Shown here: one piece after another, positions 1 through 6,918 of the stretch
Layout of the letters: every line of letters starts with the position of its first letter
Position numbering within the stretch: position 1 is the stretch's first letter
Source: Alphaproteobacteria bacterium
GTDB lineage: Bacteria; Pseudomonadota; Alphaproteobacteria; Rhizobiales; Aestuariivirgaceae
NCBI GenBank assembly: GCA_024639035.1
Contig: JAHEJE010000011.1
Location: forward strand, 11,259 to 20,679
DNA length: 9,421 bases
Reading direction: 5' to 3'
Translations under genes and position numbers: made by a program
Notes under the pieces: generated by a model
The model's database searches: none
Seen by the model: the letters and a program-made list of their open reading frames with translations, nothing else
Told to the model about the DNA's origin: nothing

Positions 1-50
1 GCAATGCGCTTCAGGACGGGCAGGCTTTCGTCGCTTGGGATCTTGGTCAT
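1..50 (-). CDS. 5' end of a divergent gene, possibly a DUF815-type AAA+ ATPase (partial)
   Basis: Reading the minus strand from an ATG at 48-50 gives about 16 codons (MTKIPSDESLPVLKRI) before the window edge. The only Shine-Dalgarno-like element is a weak AGG a few bases upstream. The fragment is too short for any domain call. The product guess rests on position: in many Hyphomicrobiales the gene divergent from yajC encodes a DUF815 ATP-binding protein. The Leu-Lys-Arg-Ile-Ala start of a helix also resembles what I remember of that family's N-terminus. That a gene begins here is fairly likely; its identity is inference. Confidence 0.4.
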   Translation of the reverse strand, partial: MTKIPSDESLPVLKRI

Positions 51-92
51 GGCACCTGGCAATCTATACTGCAGTCTGGATAGCCCGGCGAT

Positions 93-120
93 GAATAGCC
101 AGTGCGTGGCAAAGAGACAA
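93..120 (-). promoter_or_regulatory. Candidate promoter for the divergent gene at 1-50
   Basis: On the minus strand a TTGTCT hexamer (115-120) lies 16 bases from a CTATTC hexamer (93-98). These resemble the -35 TTGACA and the alphaproteobacterial -10 CTATAT. Initiation near 86 would leave a leader of roughly 36 bases before the ATG at 50. Matches are partial, so this is a suggestion only. Confidence 0.25.
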
Positions 121-139
121 GGTTTCGCGTCCATCGCGG

Positions 140-167
140 TTGCATTGTGCGCCAGCCTCGCTATATA
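140..167 (+). promoter_or_regulatory. Candidate promoter of the yajC-secD-secF operon
   Basis: An exact CTATAT (161-166), overlapping TATATA (162-167), matches the -10 consensus described for alphaproteobacterial housekeeping promoters. A TTGCAT at 140-145 gives a partial -35 with 15-16 bases of spacing. A start near 173 would give a leader of about 55-60 bases ending in the yajC ribosome binding site. The -10 is good and the -35 weak. Confidence 0.4.
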
Positions 168-230
168 CCGCTGAGAACGACGGGCCGTTTGACAGCGCCC
201 CGAAGAGCCATTTTTGGGGAGTAAGGTCTT

Positions 231-575
231 ATGTTTATCTCGACGGCCTATGCGCAAGGCGCCGGCGGCGGCGGAGGTGGCGACTTGTTGGGCATGCTGC
301 TGCCGCTTGTGATGATCATGGCGGTGTTCTGGTTTCTGCTGATCCGCCCGCAGCAGAAGCGCGTGAAAGAGCATCAGCAGCTGATCAGCAACGTCAGGCG
401 TGGCGATACCGTCGTGACCAGCGGCGGCGTCGTCGGCAAGGTCGCCAAGGTCGTGGACGACGCCGAGGTTGACGTCGATATTGCCGAAAACGTCCGCGTT
501 CGCTTCCTGAAGGCCGCCATCACCGAGGTCCGCACCAAGGGCGAACCGGTTAAAGACGCGGCCAAGAGCAAGTAG
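231..575 (+). CDS. yajC: YajC, Sec translocon accessory subunit
   Basis: A 114-residue single-pass inner membrane protein, the usual length for YajC. It co-purifies with SecD and SecF in the ancillary complex that associates with SecYEG; its own role is not settled. The N-terminus is a short periplasmic segment ending in Ala-Tyr-Ala-Gln, then a glycine run (about 10-17) and one hydrophobic helix (about 18-38). Next comes the family signature IRPQQKRVKEHQ (38-49) and a small cytoplasmic beta domain with GDTVVTSGG (58-66). The start is supported by GGGGAG (216-221) and TAAGG (222-226) just upstream of the ATG. It is first in the operon, 13 bases before secD. Nothing is unusual about it. Confidence 0.95.
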   Translation: MFISTAYAQGAGGGGGGDLLGMLLPLVMIMAVFWFLLIRPQQKRVKEHQQLISNVRRGDTVVTSGGVVGKVAKVVDDAEVDVDIAENVRVRFLKAAITEVRTKGEPVKDAAKSK

Positions 576-588
576 GTTTCGCGCTTAA

Positions 589-2196
589 ATGCTGCATTTC
601 TCCAAATGGAAAGCCTTCAGCGCAGTGGCGATTGTCCTTGCAGGCTTTGTGATGGCGCTGCCGAACGTTCTTTCCGAACAGACCCGCAGCATGATTCCAG
701 GTTTCCTGCCGAGCACACCAGTCACGCTGGGTCTTGATCTTCAAGGTGGCAGCCATGTTCTGCTGGAAGTCGACAAGGTTGACTTGCGCCAGACGCTCGC
801 CAAGCAACTGCGCGGTGACATTCGCCAGACCTTGTGGCTCGACCGCAAGATCAAGCACACCGTCGCGGCTCGCGGCAACGGCTCCGCGGTCGTCCGGATC
901 AGCGATCCGGCCAAGGTCGAGGAGGCCTTCGAGGCCCTGCAAACGCTCAGCCAGTCGGTAAACACCGGTTTCTTCAACCAGGGTGCCGACGTCCAGGAAA
1001 TGGAGTTCGAGCGCCAGGGAGATGCCATCACCATCAGCTTTTCCGAGACCGGGCTTGAGCAGAAGATCAGCCGGGCGGTCGAGCAGTCGCTGGAGATCAT
1101 CGGCCGCCGCATCAACGCGCTCGGCACGACGGAACCTACAATTCAGCGCCAGGGCGTTGACCGGATTTTGGTACAGGTTCCGGGCCTGCAGGATCCCGAG
1201 CGACTCAAGACCATTTTGGGTCAGACCGCCAAGTTGACATTCCAGCTTCTCTGCGAAAGCCAGCGCACCTCTGCCGATGAGCGCGTGCCCGTCGGTTGCG
1301 ATGAGTTGGTATCGCGTGAAGGCGGCGGTGATTATTGGGTTCAAACCTCGCGCCGGGCCACCGTTGACGGCGCCGATCTCGTCGATGCCCAGCCGGCGTT
1401 CGATTCCCGCAATGGCGAGCCGATCGTGACGTTCCGGTTCAACACCAAGGGCGCGCAACTCTTTGGCCGGCTCACCCAGGCCAACGTCAATCGTCCGTTC
1501 GCCATTGTGCTCGACAAGGAGGTCATGAGCGCCCCGGTGATCAACGAACCGATCCTCGGCGGCACCGGTCAGATATCGGGAAACTTCTCGGTTGAGGAGG
1601 TCAACGACCTGGCAATTGTCCTGCGCTCCGGCGCGCTGCCGGCAAAGCTGGAGATCGTCGAAGAACGCACAGTGGGGCCTAGCCTTGGTTCGGATTCGGT
1701 CCGCGCCGGCTTTATCGCTTGTGTCATCGGCCTGATCGCCGTGCTGATCTTCATGATCGTGACTTACGGGCTGTTTGGCGTGTTCGCCAACATCGCGCTG
1801 ATCTCGAACCTGCTGCTGCTGATCGGCGTGCTGTCACTACTGCAGGCGACCCTGACCTTGCCCGGCATCGCCGGCATCGTGCTGACCCTGGGAATGGCGG
1901 TCGATTCGAATGTGCTGGTGTTTGAGCGCATACGCGAAGAAGTCCGCAACGGCCGCTCGCCGCTGAACGCGATCGAAACCGGCTTCAGCAAGGCACTTGG
2001 CACTATTCTGGATGCCAATATCACCACGTTCATCGCCGCCGTGATCCTGTTCGGCCTCGGCTCCGGTCCCATCCGCGGGTTTGCCGTGACGCTTGGCCTC
2101 GGCATTATGACCACCGTGTTTACCGCCTACACTTTGACCCGGTTGATTGTCGCCTGGTGGGTGCGCCAGAGCCGGCCCAAGACCGTGCCGCTGTAA
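589..2196 (+). CDS. secD: SecD, protein translocase subunit
   Basis: A 535-residue RND-fold membrane protein that, with SecF, uses proton motive force to help pull secreted proteins out of SecYEG on the periplasmic side. The sequence shows a first membrane helix (about 10-28), the LGLDLQGGSHVLLEVD motif (47-62) and a large periplasmic domain (about 60-365). Five closely packed helices follow (about 372-525). The conserved GMAVDSNVLVFERIREE (435-451) contains Asp439, the position of the proton-relay aspartate, and DANITTFIAA (475-484) is also present. Length fits stand-alone alphaproteobacterial SecD. The ATG lies 13 bases after yajC, with AGTAGG overlapping the yajC stop as a probable ribosome binding site. 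It pairs with the separate secF that follows. Confidence 0.97.
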   Translation: MLHFSKWKAFSAVAIVLAGFVMALPNVLSEQTRSMIPGFLPSTPVTLGLDLQGGSHVLLEVDKVDLRQTLAKQLRGDIRQTLWLDRKIKHTVAARGNGSAVVRISDPAKVEEAFEALQTLSQSVNTGFFNQGADVQEMEFERQGDAITISFSETGLEQKISRAVEQSLEIIGRRINALGTTEPTIQRQGVDRILVQVPGLQDPERLKTILGQTAKLTFQLLCESQRTSADERVPVGCDELVSREGGGDYWVQTSRRATVDGADLVDAQPAFDSRNGEPIVTFRFNTKGAQLFGRLTQANVNRPFAIVLDKEVMSAPVINEPILGGTGQISGNFSVEEVNDLAIVLRSGALPAKLEIVEERTVGPSLGSDSVRAGFIACVIGLIAVLIFMIVTYGLFGVFANIALISNLLLLIGVLSLLQATLTLPGIAGIVLTLGMAVDSNVLVFERIREEVRNGRSPLNAIETGFSKALGTILDANITTFIAAVILFGLGSGPIRGFAVTLGLGIMTTVFTAYTLTRLIVAWWVRQSRPKTVPL

Positions 2197-2200
2197 GGAC
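2195..2200 (+). promoter_or_regulatory. Ribosome binding site of secF
   Basis: AAGGAC overlaps the TAA stop of secD and sits 8 bases before the secF ATG. This fixes the secF start and suggests translational coupling between the two subunits. Confidence 0.6.
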
Positions 2201-2208
2201 GCCAAACC

Positions 2209-3150
2209 ATGCTACGCCCGCTTCGCCTCGTCCCCGATGACACCAAGATCGGCTTCATGCAGTTTTCGCGGCCGGCCATCATGGCCTCGATCGCCGCATG
2301 TGTCGCCTCGGTCCTGCTGTTCGCCATCTTCAGTCTCAACTACGGCATCGACTTCAAGGGCGGGACCCTGTTTGAAATCAGGACCGAACAGCCGGCCGAC
2401 ATCGGTGCGTTGCGCGATACGCTGCGCGGTCTCGACCTTGGTGATATCGAATTGCAGGAGTTCGGCGCGCCGACCGACGTGCTGATCCGCGTTGAAAGCC
2501 AGCCCGGCGGCGAAGATGCCCAACAGGGCGTGATTACCAAGGTCAAGGGCGCGCTTGGGTCGAACGTGGACTACCGGCGTGTCGAAGTGGTTGGACCGAA
2601 AGTCTCAGGTGAACTGAAACAGGACGGCACAATCGCGGTGATTCTGTCGATACTGGCGGTGATGATCTACATCTGGTTCCGCTTCGAATGGCAGTTCGCC
2701 GTTGGCGCCGTGGCATCCCTGTCACATGACGTTTTGCTGACAATCGGCCTGTTCGCCGTTCTCGGAATCGAGTTCAACCTGTCGATCATAGCGGCGATTC
2801 TGACCATCGTCGGCTACTCGCTGAACGATACCGTGGTCGTCTACGACCGGGTGCGCGAGAACATGCGTCGCTACAAGAAGATGCCGTTGTCCGATCTGAT
2901 CGATCTGTCGCTCAACCAGATGTTGCCGCGCACCATCATGACGTCGCTGTCGACCTTGCTGGCGCTTGGGGCGCTCTACGTGTTCGGTGGCGAGGTGATC
3001 CGGGGCTTCACCTTCACCATGATCTGGGGCGTGATCATCGGCACCTACTCTTCGGTCTTTATCGCAGCGCCGGTGCTGATCTACTTTGGCGCCCGGATCG
3101 ATCAGATGGCCGGCGGCAAGGATAAGACTGCCGAAGCCACACGGCCTTGA
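2209..3150 (+). CDS. secF: SecF, protein translocase subunit
   Basis: A 313-residue partner of SecD, together forming the 12-helix SecDF unit. Visible features are an N-terminal helix (about 23-43), the GIDFKGGTLFEI motif (46-57), a small periplasmic domain (about 58-135) ending in VEVVGPKVSGEL (125-136), and five helices (about 140-295). Signature stretches are SLSHDVLLTIG (170-180) and GYSLNDTVVVYDRVRENMRRY (starting at 202), where Asp207 corresponds to the conserved charged residue of the channel. RTIMTSLSTLLALGALYVFGG follows from 241. The start is set by AAGGAC 8 bases upstream. The next gene begins only 4 bases after the stop. Confidence 0.97.
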   Translation: MLRPLRLVPDDTKIGFMQFSRPAIMASIAACVASVLLFAIFSLNYGIDFKGGTLFEIRTEQPADIGALRDTLRGLDLGDIELQEFGAPTDVLIRVESQPGGEDAQQGVITKVKGALGSNVDYRRVEVVGPKVSGELKQDGTIAVILSILAVMIYIWFRFEWQFAVGAVASLSHDVLLTIGLFAVLGIEFNLSIIAAILTIVGYSLNDTVVVYDRVRENMRRYKKMPLSDLIDLSLNQMLPRTIMTSLSTLLALGALYVFGGEVIRGFTFTMIWGVIIGTYSSVFIAAPVLIYFGARIDQMAGGKDKTAEATRP

Positions 3151-3154
3151 AGCC

Positions 3155-3550
3155 TTGAGCACTGCAGCGCCCCATCTTCCCGAACGGGCGGCGATCGATG
3201 CCTACGGCAACGGCGGCTTTCGCTTTGCCGACATGTCGCACCAGGGCTCGCTGCTGATCCTTCCCTCCGGAATGTACAGCTGGTCGCCACGCGATGCCGG
3301 CGCCCTTTCGCAAGGCGATTTTCAGGCGGTCTGGTCGGAAGCAGCGGATATAGGTTTTTTGCTGCTCGGTACCGGTGATGAACAGATCTGGCCGAACCGC
3401 GACATCGAACGGGAGTTCGTGCACAAGGGCGTGGCCCTCGAAGTCATGCAGACCGGCGCGGCGGTGCGCACCTACAATGTGCTGATCGCCGAACAGCGCC
3501 CCGTGGCGGCCGCCCTGATTGCGGTTGACAGCCACCGCCTGCGGCAATGA
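3155..3550 (+). CDS. Mth938-like domain protein (NDUFAF3-related)
   Basis: A small soluble protein, 131 residues from the TTG at 3155, the normal size for the Mth938/DUF498 family that includes the human complex I assembly factor NDUFAF3. Family hallmarks are AYGNGGFRF near residue 17, SHQGSLLILPSGMYSW, the LLLGTGDEQIWP strand-turn, and MQTGAAVRTYNVLIAEQRPVAAALIAV-type C-terminal sequence. An upstream ATG at 3086 would overlap secF by 65 bases and add 23 residues absent from relatives. TTG leaves the expected short N-terminus and a 4-base gap to secF, though no strong Shine-Dalgarno is seen. The stop overlaps the next ATG (ATGA, 3547-3550). The biochemical role in bacteria is not established; help with respiratory complex I assembly is inferred by homology. 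Confidence 0.85.
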   Translation: MSTAAPHLPERAAIDAYGNGGFRFADMSHQGSLLILPSGMYSWSPRDAGALSQGDFQAVWSEAADIGFLLLGTGDEQIWPNRDIEREFVHKGVALEVMQTGAAVRTYNVLIAEQRPVAAALIAVDSHRLRQ

Positions 3551-4404
3551 CCGTCACCGCCGAGCAGGCACAAGAGTATTGCCGGGATCTTGTCGCAAAA
3601 GCCGACCGCGACCGCTATCTCACCAGCCTGCTGGCGCCGCCCGCACATCACCCCGATCTTTGGGCGCTCTATGCGTTCAATGTGGAAATTGCCACCGTCC
3701 GTGAACAGGTCAGTGAACCGCAGATCGGTGAAATCAGGCTGCAATGGTGGGCCGATGCCGTGCGCTCGGTCTATGCACGAGCCCCGCAAGAGCACCCTGT
3801 GGCCCAAAGTCTCGCGCGCACGATCCGGCGGGCCGACCTGCCGCAGCATGCCTTCATCAACATGATCGAAGCCCGCCGCTTCGACCTGTATGACGATCCG
3901 ATGCTGACGATGAACGATCTTGAAGGGTATCTGGGCGAGACCTCCTCGATGCTGATGCAGCTCGCTGCGCGTGTGCTTTGTGGAGATGCGGCCTATGAGT
4001 TGGCGGAACTGTCGGGATACGCCGGTGTCGCCTATGGCCTGACCGGCCTCATTCGATCGTTGCCGATCCATTGCGCCCGCGGCCAATGCTACTTGCCGCT
4101 TGACATGCTGGCCCGCAGCGAACTGACGCCGGCCCATGTGTTGTCGCGCCAGCGCTCGGACGCCTGCGATCTGGTGCTCTCAAAATTGCGCCACAAGGCC
4201 GCAGCGAGGTTGCAGGAAGCGCGCGCCCTGCAGCATAAAGTGCCGGTCGCAGCCCTTGCGGCTTACTGGCCCGCCAGTATCGCCGAAATGCATCTGACCC
4301 GCATGGCCAAGAGCAACGCAAACCGGCTCAAGACAGCGAGCGAAGTCTCACAGCTGAGGTGTCAGCTCAAGCTTCTATGGCTGCGCCGCACCGAAACGTT
4401 CTAG
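3547..4404 (+). CDS. Squalene/phytoene synthase-fold protein, probably non-catalytic (NDUFAF6-related)
   Basis: A 285-residue all-helical protein of the squalene/phytoene synthase superfamily. The fold is recognisable from DLWALYAFNVEIATVRE (37-53), GEIRLQWWADAV (61-72), RRFDLYDDP (110-118) and GYAGVAYGLTGLIRSLP (157-173), then RGQCYLPLDMLAR (178-190). True synthases bind Mg-diphosphate with two Asp-rich motifs. Here the first (DDxxD after YAF) reads EIATV and the second (NxxRD) reads TGLIRS, so both are lost. This fits the subgroup with NDUFAF6, a mitochondrial complex I assembly factor, better than a carotenoid or hopanoid enzyme. It is translationally coupled to the NDUFAF3-like gene by an ATGA overlap. 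Its last 38 bases overlap trmFO tail to tail. Automated annotation may label it phytoene synthase; I consider that misleading. Confidence 0.88.
   Translation: MTVTAEQAQEYCRDLVAKADRDRYLTSLLAPPAHHPDLWALYAFNVEIATVREQVSEPQIGEIRLQWWADAVRSVYARAPQEHPVAQSLARTIRRADLPQHAFINMIEARRFDLYDDPMLTMNDLEGYLGETSSMLMQLAARVLCGDAAYELAELSGYAGVAYGLTGLIRSLPIHCARGQCYLPLDMLARSELTPAHVLSRQRSDACDLVLSKLRHKAAARLQEARALQHKVPVAALAAYWPASIAEMHLTRMAKSNANRLKTASEVSQLRCQLKLLWLRRTETF
4352..4367 (-). other. Short stem-loop at the trmFO stop
   Basis: AGCTGA (4352-4357) and TCAGCT (4362-4367) form a perfect 6-bp stem with a 4-base loop, overlapping the trmFO stop codon at 4367-4369. No T-run follows on the minus strand, so it is at most a weak 3' end structure. 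Confidence 0.25.
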
Positions 4405-5791
4405 CGCTTTCTTCTATCCATGAAGTGAAGTCGCGCAGGGCGCGCGACGTGTAGGCGCGTTTGCGCGCCTGTTGCTTGTCCTTGCCGCGCACCCGCTTGC
4501 CATCGATCTGCGTTGCGACCTCGACCGGCGGAAAAAGGCCGAAATTTACGTTCATCGGCTGGAACGACCTCGCCGGGCTGTCGCTGTCGGCCAGATGCCC
4601 GCCGGTGATGTGGTGGAGCAGGGCACCGTGCGCCGTTGTCGATGGAGGTGGGATGAACTCGTGACCGAGAGCCTGTGCAACGGCCATGCGCCCGGCCAGC
4701 ATGCCCATTGCGGCGCTCTCGACATAGCCTTCCACGCCGGTGATCTGGCCGGCAAAACGCAACCGCGCCGCCTCGCGCAGCCGCAACTCGTCGTCGAGGT
4801 GGCGGGGGCTGTCGAGGAAGGTGTTGCGGTGCAGGCCGCCGAGGCGCGCGAACTCGGCGTTTTCCAACCCTGGGATGGTACGGAAAATCCGTACCTGCTC
4901 GCCATGCTTGAGTTTCGTCTGAAACCCGACCATGTTGTACAGCGTGCCAAGTGCATTGTCCTGGCGCAACTGCACCACAGCATAGGGTTTGATATCCGGC
5001 TGGTGCGCGTTGGTCAGGCCGCGCGGCTTCATCGGGCCATGGCGCAGGGTTTCAGGGCCGCGTTCGGCCATCACCTCGATAGGCAGACAGCCGTCGAAGT
5101 AGGGCGTGTTGCCCTCCCAGTCGTGAAAGCGGGTCTTGTCACCGGCGATCAGGGCATCGATGAAGGTGTAGTATTGGTCCTTGTCCATGGGACAGTTGAT
5201 GTAGTCGGCGCCGGTGCCACCCGGCCCTGCCTTGTCGTACCGCGACTGATACCATGTCACATCGAAGTCGATTGTATCGCGGTAGAGGATCGGTGCGATG
5301 GCATCGAAGAACGCCAGGCCGTCGTCGCCAGTAATGCGCTTGATCGATGCCGCGAGGTCCGAAGAGGTTAGGGGACCGGTCGCCACGATGACATTGGCCC
5401 AGTCGTGGGCCGACAAATCCTTAATTTCCCGGCGTGAAACCGTAATGGCCGGATGATTTTCGATCCTCTGCGTGACGTATTCGGAGAATTGCTCACGGTC
5501 TACCGCCAGGGCGCCGCCGGCCGGCAGCTTGCAGGCATCGCCCGCCGCCATCACCAGCGAGCCGGCCATGCGCATCTCCGCGTGCAAAAGGCCGACGGCA
5601 TTGGTCTCGGCATCATCCGACCGGAATGAATTCGAACACACCAGTTCTGCCAGCTTGTCGGTTTGATGGGCGTCCGTGCCGACACCGGGCCGCATTTCGT
5701 GCAGGACAACCCTGCAACCGTGCTGTGCTGCCAGGAAGGCCGCTTCGCAGCCTGCCATGCCGCCGCCGATAACGTGAATGGTCTCGCTCAT
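4367..5791 (-). CDS. trmFO: TrmFO, folate/FAD-dependent tRNA (uracil-54) C5-methyltransferase
   Basis: A 474-residue cytoplasmic flavoenzyme that methylates U54 in the T-loop of tRNA, using methylenetetrahydrofolate as carbon donor and FADH2 as reductant. The N-terminal FAD-binding motif is IHVIGGGMAGCEAAF (5-19). Both cysteines implicated in catalysis in the Bacillus enzyme have counterparts: Cys52 in LVCSNSFRSDD and Cys235 in FDGCLPIEVMAERGP. Further family blocks are GPMKPRGL (252-259), YNMVGFQTKLK (285-295), GVEGYVESAAMG (352-363) and QPMNVNFGLFPP (411-422). Length is normal. The ATG gives the canonical start just before the FAD motif; the ribosome binding site is weak (AGG). It is convergent with the sec operon, with a 38-base 3' overlap. 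A TTGACG at 5861-5866 could be a -35, but I find no convincing -10. Confidence 0.96.
   Translation of the reverse strand: MSETIHVIGGGMAGCEAAFLAAQHGCRVVLHEMRPGVGTDAHQTDKLAELVCSNSFRSDDAETNAVGLLHAEMRMAGSLVMAAGDACKLPAGGALAVDREQFSEYVTQRIENHPAITVSRREIKDLSAHDWANVIVATGPLTSSDLAASIKRITGDDGLAFFDAIAPILYRDTIDFDVTWYQSRYDKAGPGGTGADYINCPMDKDQYYTFIDALIAGDKTRFHDWEGNTPYFDGCLPIEVMAERGPETLRHGPMKPRGLTNAHQPDIKPYAVVQLRQDNALGTLYNMVGFQTKLKHGEQVRIFRTIPGLENAEFARLGGLHRNTFLDSPRHLDDELRLREAARLRFAGQITGVEGYVESAAMGMLAGRMAVAQALGHEFIPPPSTTAHGALLHHITGGHLADSDSPARSFQPMNVNFGLFPPVEVATQIDGKRVRGKDKQQARKRAYTSRALRDFTSWIEESARTFRCGAAIEA
4430..4470 (+). terminator. Tandem hairpins after the sec operon, possible terminator inside antisense trmFO
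   Basis: Two perfect 7-bp inverted repeats lie 26 bases after the operon's last stop. The first is GTCGCGC (4430-4436) with GCGCGAC (4442-4448), loop of 5. The second is AGGCGCG (4453-4459) with CGCGCCT (4464-4470), loop TTTG, followed by GTTGCTTGTCCTT. The downstream tract is only partly T-rich, and the DNA also codes for the trmFO C-terminus, so chance in GC-rich sequence is possible. Confidence 0.3.
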
Positions 5792-5912
5792 GGCCGAGGC
5801 CTAACACGACGCCGGGCCGAGGTGCAACAACAGCGCGTGAGCAACGGGACTTTGGGATATCGTCAATGCCGCGGCACCGGCAAGCGGGCAGATAAACTCG
5901 AATCGAGGCAAA

Positions 5913-6842
5913 TCATTCGGACGCGGGCGCGGCTGGTTTCATCGCCTCGTCGAGCAGCCATTTCTCGAACAAACGGCCGGTATGGCTGAGCTGCTTGTCG
6001 CGCGGCTTGAGCAGGTAGAAGCCGCGGCTGGAGCGCAGAATTTCAGGGATTGGCCGCACCAGGTCGCCTTGCGCGATAAAATCCTCTGCGAGTCGGCGCC
6101 CGCACAAGGCGACACCCTCGCCGCGTAGCGCCGACTGGATCAGGATCATGTAGTTGTCATAGGTCGGACCTCGAAGGGTGGGCTCCTCTTCGACACCGAA
6201 GTCTTTCAGAAAAACCTCCCAGGTGACCCAGTTGCGATCGTATTTGCTCAGATGCAACAGGCTTTCGTTGAGAAGATCGCGTGGCGACCGGATCGGTGCC
6301 CGGCCTGCCAGGTAGGACGGTGCACATACGGGCCAGATTTCGTCATCGAACAGCCGGATGCTTTCCACACCCGGCCACTCGCCTTCACCGAACCGGATTG
6401 CCAGATCGATGCCCGACGAGGTCAGATCGATGATCGGCGACGAGGCGACAAGCCGCAAAGCAATGCCGGGATGAGACGCCCGGAAACTGGCCATGCGCGC
6501 CATCAGCCAATAGGACGCAAAGGTGACGCTGGTGGCGATCGTCAGTTCGTCAGGACCGCGCTTGCGCCGGATATCGGCTGAAACATTGGCAATGTGCTCC
6601 AGCCCCATGGCCACGGCCCGCTGCAGCCGCTTGCCCTCTTCGGTCAGCGCCAGACCGCGCGAATGACGCTGGAACAGGCTGGTGCCCAGGTGATCTTCAA
6701 GCAACTGGATCTGACGGCTGACGGCGGACTGGGTGACGTCCAGCTCTTCGGCGGCGCGGGTGAAATTGCCGTGCCGCGCTGCGGCTTCGAACACCACAAG
6801 GCTGTTGGTCGGGGGCAGGGTCTTTGACAGGGCGACGGCCAT
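5913..6842 (-). CDS. LysR-family transcriptional regulator, GcvA-like
   Basis: A 309-residue LysR-type regulator of full length. The N-terminal winged helix-turn-helix is clear: LVVFEAAARHGNFTRAAEEL (15-34), then DVTQSAVSRQIQLLEDHLGT (35-54) containing the recognition helix. The effector-binding domain starts near residue 98 and contains DLAIRFGEGEWPGVES (146-161), typical of the GcvA/AmpR-like branch. GEGVALCGRRLAEDFIAQGDLV (241-262) follows near the C-terminus. LysR regulators often control a divergent neighbour, but here the upstream gene runs in the same direction 66 bases away. There is therefore no obvious target, and regulation of glycine cleavage cannot be claimed. ATG 6840-6842 is chosen because it gives the usual short tail before the HTH; no strong ribosome binding site is seen. 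Confidence 0.92.
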   Translation of the reverse strand: MAVALSKTLPPTNSLVVFEAAARHGNFTRAAEELDVTQSAVSRQIQLLEDHLGTSLFQRHSRGLALTEEGKRLQRAVAMGLEHIANVSADIRRKRGPDELTIATSVTFASYWLMARMASFRASHPGIALRLVASSPIIDLTSSGIDLAIRFGEGEWPGVESIRLFDDEIWPVCAPSYLAGRAPIRSPRDLLNESLLHLSKYDRNWVTWEVFLKDFGVEEEPTLRGPTYDNYMILIQSALRGEGVALCGRRLAEDFIAQGDLVRPIPEILRSSRGFYLLKPRDKQLSHTGRLFEKWLLDEAMKPAAPASE

Positions 6843-6889
6843 CCACGGACACTATTTGAGCGGCCTGCACGGCGCAATAGAAGACCACC

Positions 6890-6918
6890 GGCCGGCTATG
6901 GTGAGGTGTCAGCCGGCC
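6890..6918 (-). terminator. GC-rich stem-loop at the end of the GGDEF-EAL gene
   Basis: GGCCGGCT (6890-6897) and AGCCGGCC (6911-6918) are a perfect 8-bp inverted repeat around a 13-base loop, overlapping the stop codon at 6909-6911. On the minus strand the stem is followed by GGTGGTCTTCTATT, only weakly T-rich. It could attenuate transcription into the LysR gene or lie in that gene's control region. Confidence 0.3.

Noticed and set aside
258..282. GGC-rich repeat near the start of yajC
   Set aside because: It encodes a glycine linker of the kind common in YajC N-termini; it is not a tandem repeat element.
550..1458. Long minus-strand open frame of about 302 codons opposite secD
   Set aside because: It lies wholly antisense to a clearly conserved gene, shows no recognisable domain, and such frames are common opposite GC-rich coding sequence.
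3059..4137. Minus-strand open frames opposite the two complex I factor homologues
   Set aside because: They have no ribosome binding site or conserved motif, and the plus-strand genes explain the region fully.
4472..5371. Long plus-strand open frame of about 299 codons opposite trmFO
   Set aside because: Antisense shadow of trmFO, whose motifs are intact; the composition is that of a mirrored GC-rich frame and no family is recognisable.
5897..5907. CTCGA-A-TCGAG palindrome between LysR and trmFO, followed on the minus strand by TTTAT
   Set aside because: The arms are 5 bp with a single-base centre, so an RNA hairpin would have only 3-4 pairs. It is too weak to call a terminator or operator.
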